From Lolium rigidum (lineage: Eukaryota; Streptophyta; Magnoliopsida; Poales; Poaceae), in contig NC_061510.1 of assembly GCF_022539505.1 (NCBI RefSeq), positions 401,990,249 to 402,054,248 on the forward strand: DNA of 64,000 nucleotides, given 5' to 3'. The translations under genes and the position numbers were made by a program. Below the pieces are notes generated by a model. That model worked only from the letters and a program-made list of their open reading frames with translations, did no database searches and had not been told where the DNA came from. Positions 24,112-35,067 of this stretch are shown here, one piece after another. Numbering within the stretch: the stretch's first letter is position 1; every line of letters begins with the position of its first letter.

Positions 24112-24765
24112 TCAAGTATTATCAAGAGATGGAGCATTGACATCATTACCAGGGGTGTTGGGAGTTTTCTCAACCATGCATAGTATGTTGGATACATAAG
24201 TTTCAGCGGCTCCCTTTTCATTAGTCTTGGGCTTGCTACTCTCATCAAACAAATTTTCGGGAACAAGCCAAGCATAATTATCATCTAGAGCTTCATGCAT
24301 CGCTAGGAGCTTACATGGTATTGGTGCTTTAATCTCCCCACCATTATTAACATTATTAGTGTACCTAATTCTATCCATATCCATTTTTTCAAGTTTTCTT
24401 TTAAAATCGGTGATTGTACCAAGCCTCTCATGCTTACTAAAAACTTTTCTAGCTTCTTTAGCTATATCTGCAAATTCTCGCACTAAGACTTTTAGAACAA
24501 AATCTCTCTTCTCTCCCCGCTCCATATCGGAAAGTGTAAGAAACATGTGTTGTATCATGGGGTTGAGACTAATAAATCTAGCTTCCATCATGCGTACCAA
24601 ACAAACAGAGGCATCTTCATAAGTAGGGACAGCTTTTGCAAGGGGTATATCTTTAAGATCTTCATGCATACTAACATGGGTGAAAAATTCTTCTATATTA
24701 TCTCTTCCAATTATAGACCCTTGTCCCACAGGTATATCTTTTACAGTAAAATTAAAAGGAAACAT
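24112..24765 (-). CDS. Element A unknown 217-residue protein
   Basis: The frame starts MFPFNFTVKDIPVGQG and ends APSLDNT. It is charged and predicted to be largely helical, with Lys/Glu/Arg-rich segments in the middle (EFADIAKEARKVFSKHERLG) and no membrane segment. It lacks the gag-like stretch and the Asp-Leu-Gly-Ala-Ser protease motif seen in E1, although it sits in the same position between the primer site and the shared tail. I do not recognise the family. The frame is uninterrupted, in contrast to the decayed gag of E1. It may be a replacement cassette that uses enzymes from a partner element. Confidence 0.55.
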   Translation of the reverse strand: MFPFNFTVKDIPVGQGSIIGRDNIEEFFTHVSMHEDLKDIPLAKAVPTYEDASVCLVRMMEARFISLNPMIQHMFLTLSDMERGEKRDFVLKVLVREFADIAKEARKVFSKHERLGTITDFKRKLEKMDMDRIRYTNNVNNGGEIKAPIPCKLLAMHEALDDNYAWLVPENLFDESSKPKTNEKGAAETYVSNILCMVEKTPNTPGNDVNAPSLDNT

Positions 24766-24971
24766 GTTGAAATAAGTAAAGCAAATGCAAGTAACTAATT
24801 TTTTTGTGTTTTTGATATAGAGTGCAAGACAGTAAATAAAGTAAACCTAGCAACTATTTTTTTTGTGTTTTGATATAATGCAGCAAACAAGAAAGTAAAT
24901 AAAATAAAGCAAGACAAAAACAAAGTAAAGAGATTGGATTGTGGAGATTCCTCTTGCAGCGTGTCTTGATC

Positions 24972-24989
24972 TCCCCGGCAACGGCGCCA
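24972..24989 (-). promoter_or_regulatory. Element A primer-binding site, distal copy
   Basis: It is an exact complement of the tRNA-Asp 3' end (18 bases). It lies 10 bases beyond the extended LTR border CACGCCAGCA. If the extended LTR is real, this is the functional primer site. Confidence 0.7.
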
Positions 24990-24999
24990 GAAAAAATGC

Positions 25000-26677
25000 T
25001 GCTGGCGTGCAGTTGACGTGGGAGTTAGAAATCTTTGTGGAGTAACTTTTCTTCAGATCCCCGGCAACGGCGCCAGAAAAATGCTTGATACGCGTACAGC
25101 ACGCGTCCGTTGGGAATCCCAAGAGGAAGGTGTGATGCGTACAACGGCAAGTTTTCCCTCAGAAAGAAACCAAGGTTTATCGAACCAGGAGGAGCCAAGA
25201 AGCACGTTGAAGGTTGATGGCAGCGGGATGTAGTGCGGCGCAACACCAGGGATTCCGGCGCCAACGTGGAACCTGCACAACACAACCAAAGTACTTTGCC
25301 CCAACGAAACGGTGAGGTTGTCAATCTCACCGGCTTGTTGTAACAAAGGATTAGATGTATAGTGTGGATGATGATTGTTTGCGAAAAACGAGTAGAACAA
25401 GTATTGCAATTGATTGTATTCAATGTAAAAGAATGGACCGGGGTCCACGGTTCACTAGAGGTGTCTCTCCCATAAGATAAATAGCATGTTGGGTGAACAA
25501 ATTACAGTCGGGCAATTGACAAATAGAGAGGGCATGACCATGCACATACATGATATGATGAGTATTGTGAGATTTAATTGGGCATTACGACAAAGTACAT
25601 AGACCGCTATCCAACATGCATCTATGCCTAAAAAGTCCACCTTCGAGGTTATCATCCGAACCCCTTCCGAGTATTAAGTTGCAAACAACGAGACAATTGC
25701 ATTAAGTATGGTGCGTAATGTAATCAATAACTACATCCTCGGACATAGCATCAATGTTTTATCCCTAGTGGCAACAGCACATCCACAACCTTAGAACTTT
25801 CTGTCACTCGTCCCGCGATTTAATGGAGGCATGAACCCACTATCGAGCATAAATACTCCCTCTTGGAGTTAAGAGTAAAAACTTGGCCAGAGCCTCTACT
25901 AATAACGGAGAGCATGCAAGATCATAAACAACACATAGGTAATAGATTGATAATCAACATAACATAGTATTCTCTATCCATCGGATCCCGACAAACACAA
26001 CATATAGAATTACGGATAGATGATCTTGATCATGTTAGGCAGCTCACAAGATCCGACAATGAAGCACATGAGGAGAAGACGACCATCTAGCTACTGCTAT
26101 GGACCCATAGTCCAGAGGTGAACTACTCACTCATCACTCCGGAGGCGACCATGGCGGTGAAGAGTCCTCCGGGAGATGATTCCCCTCTCCGGCAGGGTGC
26201 CGGAGAGCGATCTCCCGAATCCCCGAGATGGGATTGGCAGCGGCGGCGTCTCCGGGAAGGTTTTCCGTATCGTGGCTCTCGGTACTGGGGGTTTCGCGAC
26301 GAAGACTATATGTAGGCGGAAGGGCAGCCTCGGAGGGGTCACGGGGGCCCCACACACTAGGGCCGCGCGGGCCCCCCTGGGCCGCGCCGCCCTAGTGTGG
26401 CGGCGCCCCGTGGCCCCACTCCGTCTTCTCTTCGGTCTTCTGGAAGCTTCGTGGCAAAATAGGCCCCCGGGCGTTGATTTCGTCCAATTCCGAGAATATT
26501 TCTTTACTAGGATTTCTGAAACCAAAAACAGCAGAAAACAGAAACTGGCTCTTCGGCATCTCGTTAATAGGTTAGTGCCGGAAAATGCATAAATACGACA
26601 TATAATGTGTATAAAACATGTAGATATCATCAATAATGTGGCATGGAACATAAGAAATTATCGATACGTCGGAGACG
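25000..26677 (-). repeat. Element A 5' LTR, incomplete at the gap
   Basis: It matches 13065-14740 closely. It is cut by the gap 16 or so bases before the expected TGATACG terminus. The conventional LTR end is at 25086 and the extended end at 25000. Confidence 0.8.
25058..25075 (-). promoter_or_regulatory. Element A primer-binding site, proximal copy
   Basis: It is an exact second copy of the 18-base site, 11 bases beyond the conventional LTR end at 25086. The same site also follows the 3' LTR at 13123-13140, where a normal element would have host flanking DNA. Confidence 0.8.
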
Positions 26678-26777
26678 NNNNNNNNNNNNNNNNNNNNNNN
26701 NNNNNNNNNNNNNNNNNNNNNNNNNNNNNNNNNNNNNNNNNNNNNNNNNNNNNNNNNNNNNNNNNNNNNNNNNNNNN
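26678..26777. other. Assembly gap of 100 N
   Basis: The fixed length of 100 N is a placeholder. An LTR on the minus strand ends at its left and a related LTR on the plus strand begins, 1.1 kb into its length, at its right. The remaining halves of E1's LTR, both Copia elements, element C and the inner right arm are all missing, so the true gap is probably many kilobases. Confidence 0.95.
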
Positions 26778-27265
26778 TATGTGCATTGTCATGCTCTCTT
26801 TATTTGTCAATTGCCCAACTGTAATTTGTTCACCCAACATGCTGTTCGTCTTATGGGAGAGACACCTCTAGTGAACTGTGGACCCTGGTCCAATTCTCTT
26901 TACTCGAAATACAATCTATCGCAATACTTGTTTTACTTGTTTTCTCTACAAACAATCATCTTCCACACAATACGGTTAATCCTTTGTTACAGCAAGCCGG
27001 TGAGATTGACAACCTCACTGCTTCGTTGGGGCAAAGTACTTTGGTTGTGTTGTGCAGGTTCCACGTTGGCGCCGGAATCCCTGGTGTTGCGCCGCACTAC
27101 ATCTCGCCGCCATCAACCTTCAACGTGCTTCTTGACTCCTACTGGTCCGATTAAACCTTGGTTTCTTACTGAGGAAACTTTGCCGCTGTGCGCATCACAC
27201 CTTCCTCTTGGGGTTCCCAACGGACGCGTGTCGAACGAAAGACAATACGTCAACCACGCGCATCA
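26778..27265 (+). repeat. E1 5' LTR, 3' third only
   Basis: It corresponds to 33368-33858 of the 3' LTR and ends at CGCGCATCA. The first 1.12 kb of this LTR are missing at the gap. Confidence 0.85.
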
Positions 27266-27275
27266 AGCAAATTTC

Positions 27276-27293
27276 CGGCGCCGTTGCCGGGGA
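27276..27293 (+). promoter_or_regulatory. E1 primer-binding site
   Basis: It is CGGCGCCGTTGCCGGGGA, the tRNA-Asp complement with one changed terminal base, 10 bases after the 5' LTR. Confidence 0.8.
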
Positions 27294-27520
27294 GATCAAG
27301 ACACGTCTGCAAGGGGAGTCTCCACTTCTCAATCTCTTTACTTTGTTTTTGTCTTGCTTAGTTTTATTTACTACTTTGTTTGCTGCACTAAATCAAAATA
27401 CAAAAAAAATTAGTTGCTAGTTTTACTTTATTTGCTATCTTGTTTGCTATATTGAAAACACAAAAAAATTAGTTTACTTGCATTTACTTTATCTAGTTTG
27501 CTTTATTTATTGTTGCTAAA

Positions 27521-29633
27521 ATGGCCAACGCTGAAAATACTAAGTTGTGTGACTTCACAACCACAAATAATAATGATTTCTTATGCACACCTATTGCTCC
27601 ACCTGCTACTACAGCAGAATTCTTTGAAATTAAACCTGCTTTACTTGAATCTTGTTATGAAAGATCAATTTTCGGAATTAGTTCTGATGATGTTGCTGCC
27701 CATCTTAATAATTTTGTTGAACTATGTGAAATGCAAAAATATAAAGATGTAGATGGTGATATTATTAAACTAAAATTGTTCCCTTTCTCATTAAGAGGAA
27801 GAGCTAAAGATTGGTTGCTATCTCGCCTAAGAATAGTATTGATTCATGGACTAAATGCAAGGATGCTTTTATTGGTAGATATTATCCCCCTGCTAAAATT
27901 ATATCTTTGAGGAGTAGCATAATGAATTTCAAACAATTAGATACTGAACATGTTGCTCAAGCTTGGGAAAGAATGAAATCTCTGGTTAAAAATTGCCCAA
28001 CCCATGGATCGACTACTTGGATGATCATCCAAACCTTCTATGCAGGACTAAATTTTTCTTCACGGAATTTATTGGATTCAGCTGCTGGAGGTACCTTTAT
28101 GTCCATCACTCTTGGTGAAGCAACAAAGCTTCTTGATAATATGATGATCAACTACTCTGAATGGCACACGGAAAGAGCTCCACAAGGTAAGAAGGTAAAT
28201 TCGTTGAAGAATCCTCTTCCTTGAATGATAAGGTTGATGCTATTATGTCTATGCTTGTGAATGATAGGACTAATATTGATCCTAATAATGTTCCGTTAGC
28301 TTCATTGGTTGCACAAGAAAAACATGTTGATGTAAACTTCATTAAAAATAATAATTTCAACAACAATGCTTACCGGAACAATTCTAGTAACAACTATAGG
28401 CCATATCCTTATAATAATGGCAACGGCTATGGTAATTCTTATCGAAATTCTTACAACAATAATAGGAATTCACCCCCTGGACTTGAAGCCATGCTTAAAG
28501 AATTTATTAGTACACAAACTGCTTTTAACAAATCTGTTGAAGAAAAGCTTGGTAAAATTGATATACTTGCTTCTAAAGTCGATAGTCTTGCTGCTGATGT
28601 TGATCTTTTGAAATCAAAAGTTTTGCCTAATGAGAATTATCATAATAAAATTGTTACTACAGCAAATGCCATTCAAGTTAGAATTAATGAGAATATAAGA
28701 TTAATGGCTGAACTGCGTGCTAGGTGGGATAGAGAAGAAAATGAAAAACTAGCTAAAGAGAAGAATATAGCTAAAGTTTGGACTATTACCACCACTAGTA
28801 ATGCTAATGCTACACATGTTGCTGCACCTCCTACTCATACTAATAAAAGAATTGGTGTTAGCAATGTTTCCACTTCTAATGCAAAGCGCGAAAAACTGCC
28901 TGAAACTGCTAAAACTGCTGAAACCGCTCGTGATAAAGCTGCTGAAATTTTTTCCAACATTGGGGATGATGATCCCATTGCTTTAGATTATAATGGTTTG
29001 AATTTTGATGATTGCCACATCTCTGAAGTTATAAAGTTCTTGCAAAAACTTGCTAAAAGTCCTAATGCTAGTGCTATAAACTTGGCTTTCACGCATCATA
29101 TTACAAATGCTCTCATAAAAGCTAGAGAAGAGAAACTAGAGCGCGAAGCCTCTATTCCTAAAAAGCTAGAGGATGGTTGGGAGCCCATCATTAAGATGAA
29201 GGTTAAAGATTTTGATTGTAATGCTTTATGTGATCTTGGTGCAAGTATTTCTGTTATGCCTAAGAAAATTTATAATATGCTTGACTTGCCACCGCTGAAA
29301 AATTGTTATTTGGATGTTAATCTTGCTGATCATTCTACAAAGAAACCTTTGGGTAAAGTTGATAATGTTCGCATTACCGTTAACAATAATCTTGTTCCCG
29401 TTGATTTTGTTGTCTTGGATATTGAATGCAATGCATCTTGTCCCATTATATTGGGAAGACCTTTTCTTCGAACTGTTGGTGCTATTATTGATATGAGGGA
29501 AGGTAATATAAAATATCAATTTCCTCTCAAGAAAGGTATGGAACACTTCCCTAGAAAGAGAATAAAGGTACCTTATGATTCTATTATTAGAACAAATTAT
29601 GATGTTGATGTTTCATCTCTCGATGTTACTTGA
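27521..29633 (+). pseudogene. E1 gag-protease, two frameshifts
   Basis: Three overlapping frames cover one ancestral product. Frame two (27521-27910) carries the start MANAENTKL and a gag core (LRGRAKDWLLS). Frame one (to 28224) continues it with DSWTKCKDAFIGRYYPPAK and VAQAWERMKSLVKNCP, the arrangement of Athila/Tat-type gag. Frame three (28221-29633, 470 residues) has an Asn/Tyr-rich linker at about 40-85, a charged region, and a retropepsin-like domain with Asp338-Leu-Gly-Ala-Ser342 and CPIILGRPFL near 407-416. The shifts are near 27815 and 28205. No zinc knuckle is visible. Translation stops at 29633 with no polymerase domain following. The protein should form the particle and cleave itself; here it cannot be made whole. 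Confidence 0.8.
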
Positions 29634-32244
29634 TACACACTTTCTGCGCCTAGGCGAAAGGCGTTAAAGAAAAGCGCTTATGGGAGACAACCCATGTTTT
29701 TACCTACAATACTTTGTTTTTATTTTGTGTCTTGGAAGTTGTTTATTACTGTAGCAACCTCTCCTTATCTTAGTTTTATGTTTTGTTGTGCCAAGTAAAG
29801 TCGTTGATAGAAAAGTAAGTACTAGATTTGGATTACTGCGCAGTTCCAGATTTCTTTGCTGTCACGAATCTGGGTCTATCTCCCTGTAGGTAGCTCAGAA
29901 AATTAAGCCAATTTACGAGCATGATCCTCAGATATGTACGCAACTTTCATTCAATTTGAGCATTTTCGTTTGAGCAAGTCTGGTGCCATTTTAAAATTCG
30001 TCAATACTGAACTGTTCTGTTTTGACAGATTCTGCCTTTTATTTCGCATTGCCTCTTTCGCTATATTGGATGAATTTCTTTGATCCACTAATGTCCAGTA
30101 GCATTATGCAATGTCCAGAAGTGTTAAGAATGATTGTGTCACCTCTGAATATGTCAATTTATATTGTGCACTAACCCTCTAATGAGTTGTTTCGAGTTTG
30201 GTGTGGAGGAAGTTTTCAAGGATCAAGAGAGGAGTATGATGCAACATGATCAAGGAGAGTGAAAGCTCTAAGCTTGGGGATGCACCCGGTGGTTCACCCC
30301 TGCATATATCAAGAAGACTCAAGCGTCTAAGCTTGGGGATGCCCAAGGCATCCCCTTCTTCATCGACAACATTATCGGGTTCCTCCCCGAAACTATATTT
30401 TTATTCCATCACATCTTATGTGCTTTTTCTTGGAGCGTCGGTTTGTTTTTGTTTTTTTTGTTTTGTTTGAATAAAATGGATCCTAGCATTCACTTTATGG
30501 GAGAGATACACGCTCCGCTGTAGCATATGGACAAGTATGTCCTTGGTTTCTACTCATAGTATTCATGGCGAAGTTTCTCCTTCGTTAAATTGTTATATGG
30601 TTGGAATTGGAAAATGATACATGTAGTAATTGCTATAAATGTCTTGGGTAATGTGATACTTGGCAATTGTTGTGCTCATGCTTAAGCTCTTGCATCATAT
30701 GCTTTGCACCCATTAATGAAGAAATACATAGAGCATGCTAAAATTTGGTTTGCATATTTGGTTTCTCTAAGGTCTAGATAATTTCTAGTATTGAGTTTGA
30801 ACAACAAGGAAGACGGTGTAGAGTCTTATAATGTTTTCAATATGTCTTTTATGTGAGTTTTGCTGCACCGGTTCATCCTTGTGTTTGTTTCAAATAAGCC
30901 TTGCTAGCCTAAACCTTGTATCGAGAGGGAATACTTCTCATGCATCCAAAATACTTGAGCCAACCACTATGCCATTTGTGTCCACCATACCTACCTATAC
31001 TACATGGTATTTTTCCGCCATTCCAAAGTAAATTGCTTGAGTGCTACCTTTAAAATTTCATCATTCACCTTTGCAATATATAGCTCATGGGACAAATAGC
31101 TTAAAAACTATTGTGGTATTGAATATGTAATTATGCACTTTATCTCTTATTAAGTTGCTTGTTGTGCGATAACCATGTTTATCTGGGAACGCCATCAACT
31201 CATTGTTGAATTTCATGTGAGTTGCTATGCATGTTCGTCTTGTCTCGAAGTAAGGGCGATCTACACCGAGTTGAATGGTTTGAGCATGCATATTGTGAGA
31301 GAAGAACATTGGGCCGCTAACTAAAGCCATGATCCATGGTGGAAGTTTCAGTTTTGGACAAACATCCTCAAATCTCTAATGAGAAAAGAATTAATTGTTG
31401 TCAAATGCTTAAAGCATTAAAAGAGGAGTCCATTATCTGTTGTCTATGTTGTCCCGGTATGGATGTCTAAGTTGAGAATAATCAAAAGCGAGAAATCCAA
31501 ATGCGAGCTTTCTCCTTAGACCTTTGTACAGAGCGGCATAGAGGTACCCCTTTGTGAAACTTGGTTAAAGCATATGTATTGCGGTGATAATCCAGGTAGT
31601 CCAAGCTAATTAGGACAAGGTGCGGGCACTATTAGTACACTATGCATGAGGCTTGCAACTTATAAGAAATAATTTACATGATGCATATGCTTTATTACTA
31701 CCGTTGACAAAATTGTTTCATGTTTTCAAAATCAAAGCTCTAGCACAAATATAGCAATCGATGCTTTTCCTCTATGAGGACCATTCTTTTACTTTCAATG
31801 TTGAGTCAGTTCACCTATTTCTCTCCACCTCAAGAAGCAAACACTTGTGTGAACTGTGCATTGATTCCTACATACTTGCTTATTGCACTTATTATATTAC
31901 TCTATGTTGACAATATCCATGAGATATACATGTTACAAGTTGAAAGCAACCGCTGAAACTTAATCTTCTTTTGTGTTGCTTCAATACCTTTACTTTGAAT
32001 TATTGCTTTATGAGTTAACTCTTATGCAAGACTTATTGATGCTTGTCTTGAAGTGCTATTCATGAAAAGTCTTTGCTTTATGATTCACTTGTTTACTCAT
32101 GTCATACACATTGTTTTGATCGCTGCATTCACTACATATGCTTTACAAATAGTATGATCAAGATTATGATGGCATGTCACTCCGGAAATTATCTGTGTTA
32201 TCGTTTTACCTGCTCGGGACGAGCAGAACTAAGCTTGGGGATGC
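29634..32244 (+). other. E1 non-coding tail with repeated polypurine-type motif
   Basis: AAGCTTGGGGATGC-type motifs occur at about 30269, 30330 and 32230, the last directly before the 3' LTR where the plus-strand primer is expected. A perfect hairpin GGGGATGCC-CAA-GGCATCCCC lies at 30335-30355. There are no coding frames of note. The tail is homologous, inverted, to the tails of A, B and C. Confidence 0.7.
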
Positions 32245-33858
32245 TGATACGTCTCCGACGTATCGATAATTTCTTATGTTCCATGCCACATTGTTGATGT
32301 TATCTACATGTTTTATGCACACTTTATGTCATATTCGTGCATTTTCTGGAACTAACCTATTAACAAGATGCCGAAGTGCCGATTCTTTGTTTCTCGCTGT
32401 TTTTGGTTTCGAAATCCTAGTAAGGAAATATTCTCGGAATTGGACGAAATCAAAGCCCGGGGCCTATTTTTCCACGAAGCTTCCGAAGTCCGAAGACGAG
32501 ACGAAGAGGGGCCACGGGGTGGCCAAACCCTAGGTCGGCGCGGCCCCACCCCGGCCGCGCCGGCCTGTGGTGTGGGCCCCCGTGCCGCCTCTTGACTTGC
32601 CCTTCCGCCTACTTAAAGCCTCCGTGACGAAACCCCCGATACCGAGAGCCACGATACGGAAAACCTTCCGAGACGCCGTCGCCGCCGATCCCATCTCGGG
32701 GATCCGGAGATCGCCTCCGGCACCCTGCCGGAGAGGGGAATCATCCCCCGGAGGACTCTACGCCGCCATGGTCGCCTCCGGTGTGATGTGTGAGTAGTCT
32801 ACCCCTGGACTATGGGTCCATAGCGAGTAGCTAGATGGTTGTCTTCTCCCATTGTGCTATCATTGTCGGATCTTGTGAGCTGCCTAACATGATCAAGATC
32901 ATCTATCCGTAATTCTATATGTTGCGTTTGTTGGGATCCGATGAATAGAGAATACTTGTTATGTTGATTATCAAAGTTATGCTTATGTGTTGTTTATGAT
33001 CTTGCATGCTCTCCGTTACTAGTAGATGCTCTGGCCAAGTAGATGCTTGTAACTCCAAGAGGGAGTACTTATGCTCGATAGTGGGTTCATGCCTGCATTG
33101 ACACCGGGACGAGTGATGGAAAGTTCTAAGGTTGTGTTGTGTCTGTTTCCACTAGGGATAAAACATTGATGCTATGTCTAAGGATGTAGTTGTTGATTAC
33201 ATTACGCACCATACTTAATGCAATTGTCTGTTGCTTGCAACTTAATACCTGGAGGGGTTCGGATGATAACTCGAAGGTGGACTTTTTAGGCATAGATGCG
33301 GTTGGATGGCGGTCTATGTACTTTGTCGTAATGCCCAATTAAATCTCACTATACTCATCATGATATGTATGTGCATTGTCATGCTCTCTTTATTTGTCAA
33401 TTGCCCAACTGTAATTTGTTCACCCAACATGCTCGTTCGTCTTATGGGAGAGACACCTCTAGTGAACTGTGGACCCCGGTCCAATTCTCTTTACTTGAAA
33501 TACAATCTACTCGCAATACTTGTTTTACTCGTTTTCTCTGCAAACAATCATCTTCCACACAATACGGTTAATCCTTTGTTACAGCAAGCCGGTGAGATTG
33601 ACAACCTCACTGTTTCATTGGGGCAAAGTACTTTGGTTGTGTTGTGCGGGTTCCACGTTGGCGCCGGAATCCCTGGTGTTGCGCCGCACTACATCTCGCC
33701 GCCATCAACCTTCAACGTGCTTCTTGACTCCTACTGGTCCGATTAAACCTTGGTTTCTTACTAAGGGAAACTTGCCGCTGTGCGCATCACACCTTCCTCT
33801 TGGGGTTCCCAACGGACGCGTGTCGAACGAAAAGACAATACGTCAACCACGCGCATCA
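32245..33858 (+). repeat. E1 3' LTR
   Basis: It is 1614 bp, from TGATACGTCTCC to CGCGCATCA. It is related to the A, B and C LTRs over most of its length, including the G+C-rich central block around 32450-32780. Its last 40 bases differ from A (CGTATCA end) and from B/C (GACATCA end). Confidence 0.85.
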
Positions 33859-35067
33859 GGACGCCATTTCTACAACACATATTTGCAAAAGTTTAGACTA
33901 AGTTTATGACAAATTGAGTTCAAATTTTAATTCAACATAATTAAAAACTAGGTGAACTCCCACTCAAAACAATATCCCTCGCATTGTCTTAGTGATCACA
34001 CGAACCAAATCCACCGCACCTAAACCCGATCATCACGAGAAAAGGTGTGATTTCAATGGAGAACACTCAAAGTGTTCATCATATCAACCATATGATTCAT
34101 GCTCTACCTTTCGGTATCATGTGTTCCGAGACCATGTCCGTACATGCTAGGCTCGTCAAGGCCACCTTAGTATCCGCATGTGCAAAACTGTCTTGCACCC
34201 GTTGTATGTACTTATTGAATCTATCACACCCAATCATCACGAGATGCTTCGAAACGACAAGACTTGATAACGGTGCTACTAAGGATGAACACTTTATTAT
34301 CTTGAGATTTTAGTGAGGGATCATCTTATAATGCTACCGTCGCGATCTAAGCAAAATAAGATGCATAAAAGGATTAACATCACATGCAGTTCATATGTGA
34401 TATGATATGGCCCTTTTGTCTTTGCGCCTTTGATCTTCATCTCCAAAGCACGGACATGATCTCCATCATCTTCGGGCATGATCTCCATCATCGTCGGCGT
34501 AGCGTCAAGGTCAATGGCGCCGTCTCCATGATTGTCCTCCATGTAGCAACTATTACAACTACTTTGAAATACTACTCAACATGAAATTTAAAGACAACCA
34601 TAAGGCTCCCGCCGGTTGCCACAATACAATAATGATCATCTCATACATATTCATCATCACATTATGGCCATATCACATCACCAAACCCCTGCAAAAACAA
34701 GTTAGACGTCTCTAATTTGGTTTGCATATTTTACGTGGTTTAGGGTTTTCGAGAGAGATCTAATCTACCTACGAACATGAACCACAACGTTGATACTAAT
34801 GTTGTCAATAGAAGAGTAAATTGAATCTTTACTATAGTAGGAGAGACGAGACACCCGCAAAGCCTCTTATGCAATACAAGTTGCATGTCGAACGAGGAAC
34901 AAGTCTCATGAACGCGGTCATGTAAAGTTAGTCCGAGCCGCTTCATCCCACTATGCCATAAAGATGCAAAGTACTCAACTAAAGATAACAAGAGCATCAA
35001 CGCCCACAAAACCATTGTGTTCTACTCGTGCAACCATCTATGCATAGACACGGCTCCGATACCACTC
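33859..35067 (-). mobile_element. Copia-type element 1, internal 5' part
   Basis: On the minus strand it begins with a tRNA-iMet-type primer site (GAGTGGTATCGGAGCC, about 35050-35067) right after the LTR, then a leader of about 1.2 kb with no long frame. It is cut at 33859 by the end of E1. The short frame at 34321-34542 (minus) is inside the leader and is not considered a gene. Confidence 0.65.

Larger units (their letters stand above)
13065..26677 (-). mobile_element. Element A: Athila-like Gypsy retrotransposon, cut by the gap
   Basis: On the minus strand it reads 5' LTR (from inside the gap down to 25086, or 25000 if extended), primer sites, a 217-codon open frame, a long non-coding tail and 3' LTR (14740-13152, extended to 13065). 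The tail is interrupted by element B at 16690-23462. Removing B and one copy of GGCAT restores the continuous phrase GGGGCAT/CCCCAAGCTTAG, which proves the nesting. The primer site TGGCGCCGTTGCCGGGGA fits the 3' end of tRNA-Asp, which is usual for Athila-type elements. No reverse transcriptase or integrase is present. Confidence 0.75.
26778..33858 (+). mobile_element. E1: Athila-like Gypsy element with gag-protease only
   Basis: It has an incomplete 5' LTR (26778-27265), a primer site (27276-27293), a decayed gag-protease region (27521-29633), a 2.6 kb non-coding tail and a complete 3' LTR (32245-33858). No reverse transcriptase, RNase H or integrase is encoded. The five bases after the 3' LTR are GGACG; the matching left duplication is hidden by the gap. 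Confidence 0.85.

Noticed and set aside
25058..25075. The tRNA-Asp-like 18-mers as tRNA genes
   Set aside because: Only the 3' end complement is present, right after an LTR; no cloverleaf follows.
26605..27413. Long frames that cross the N run
   Set aside because: Unknown bases were read as residues; the real sequence on both sides is LTR in opposite orientations.
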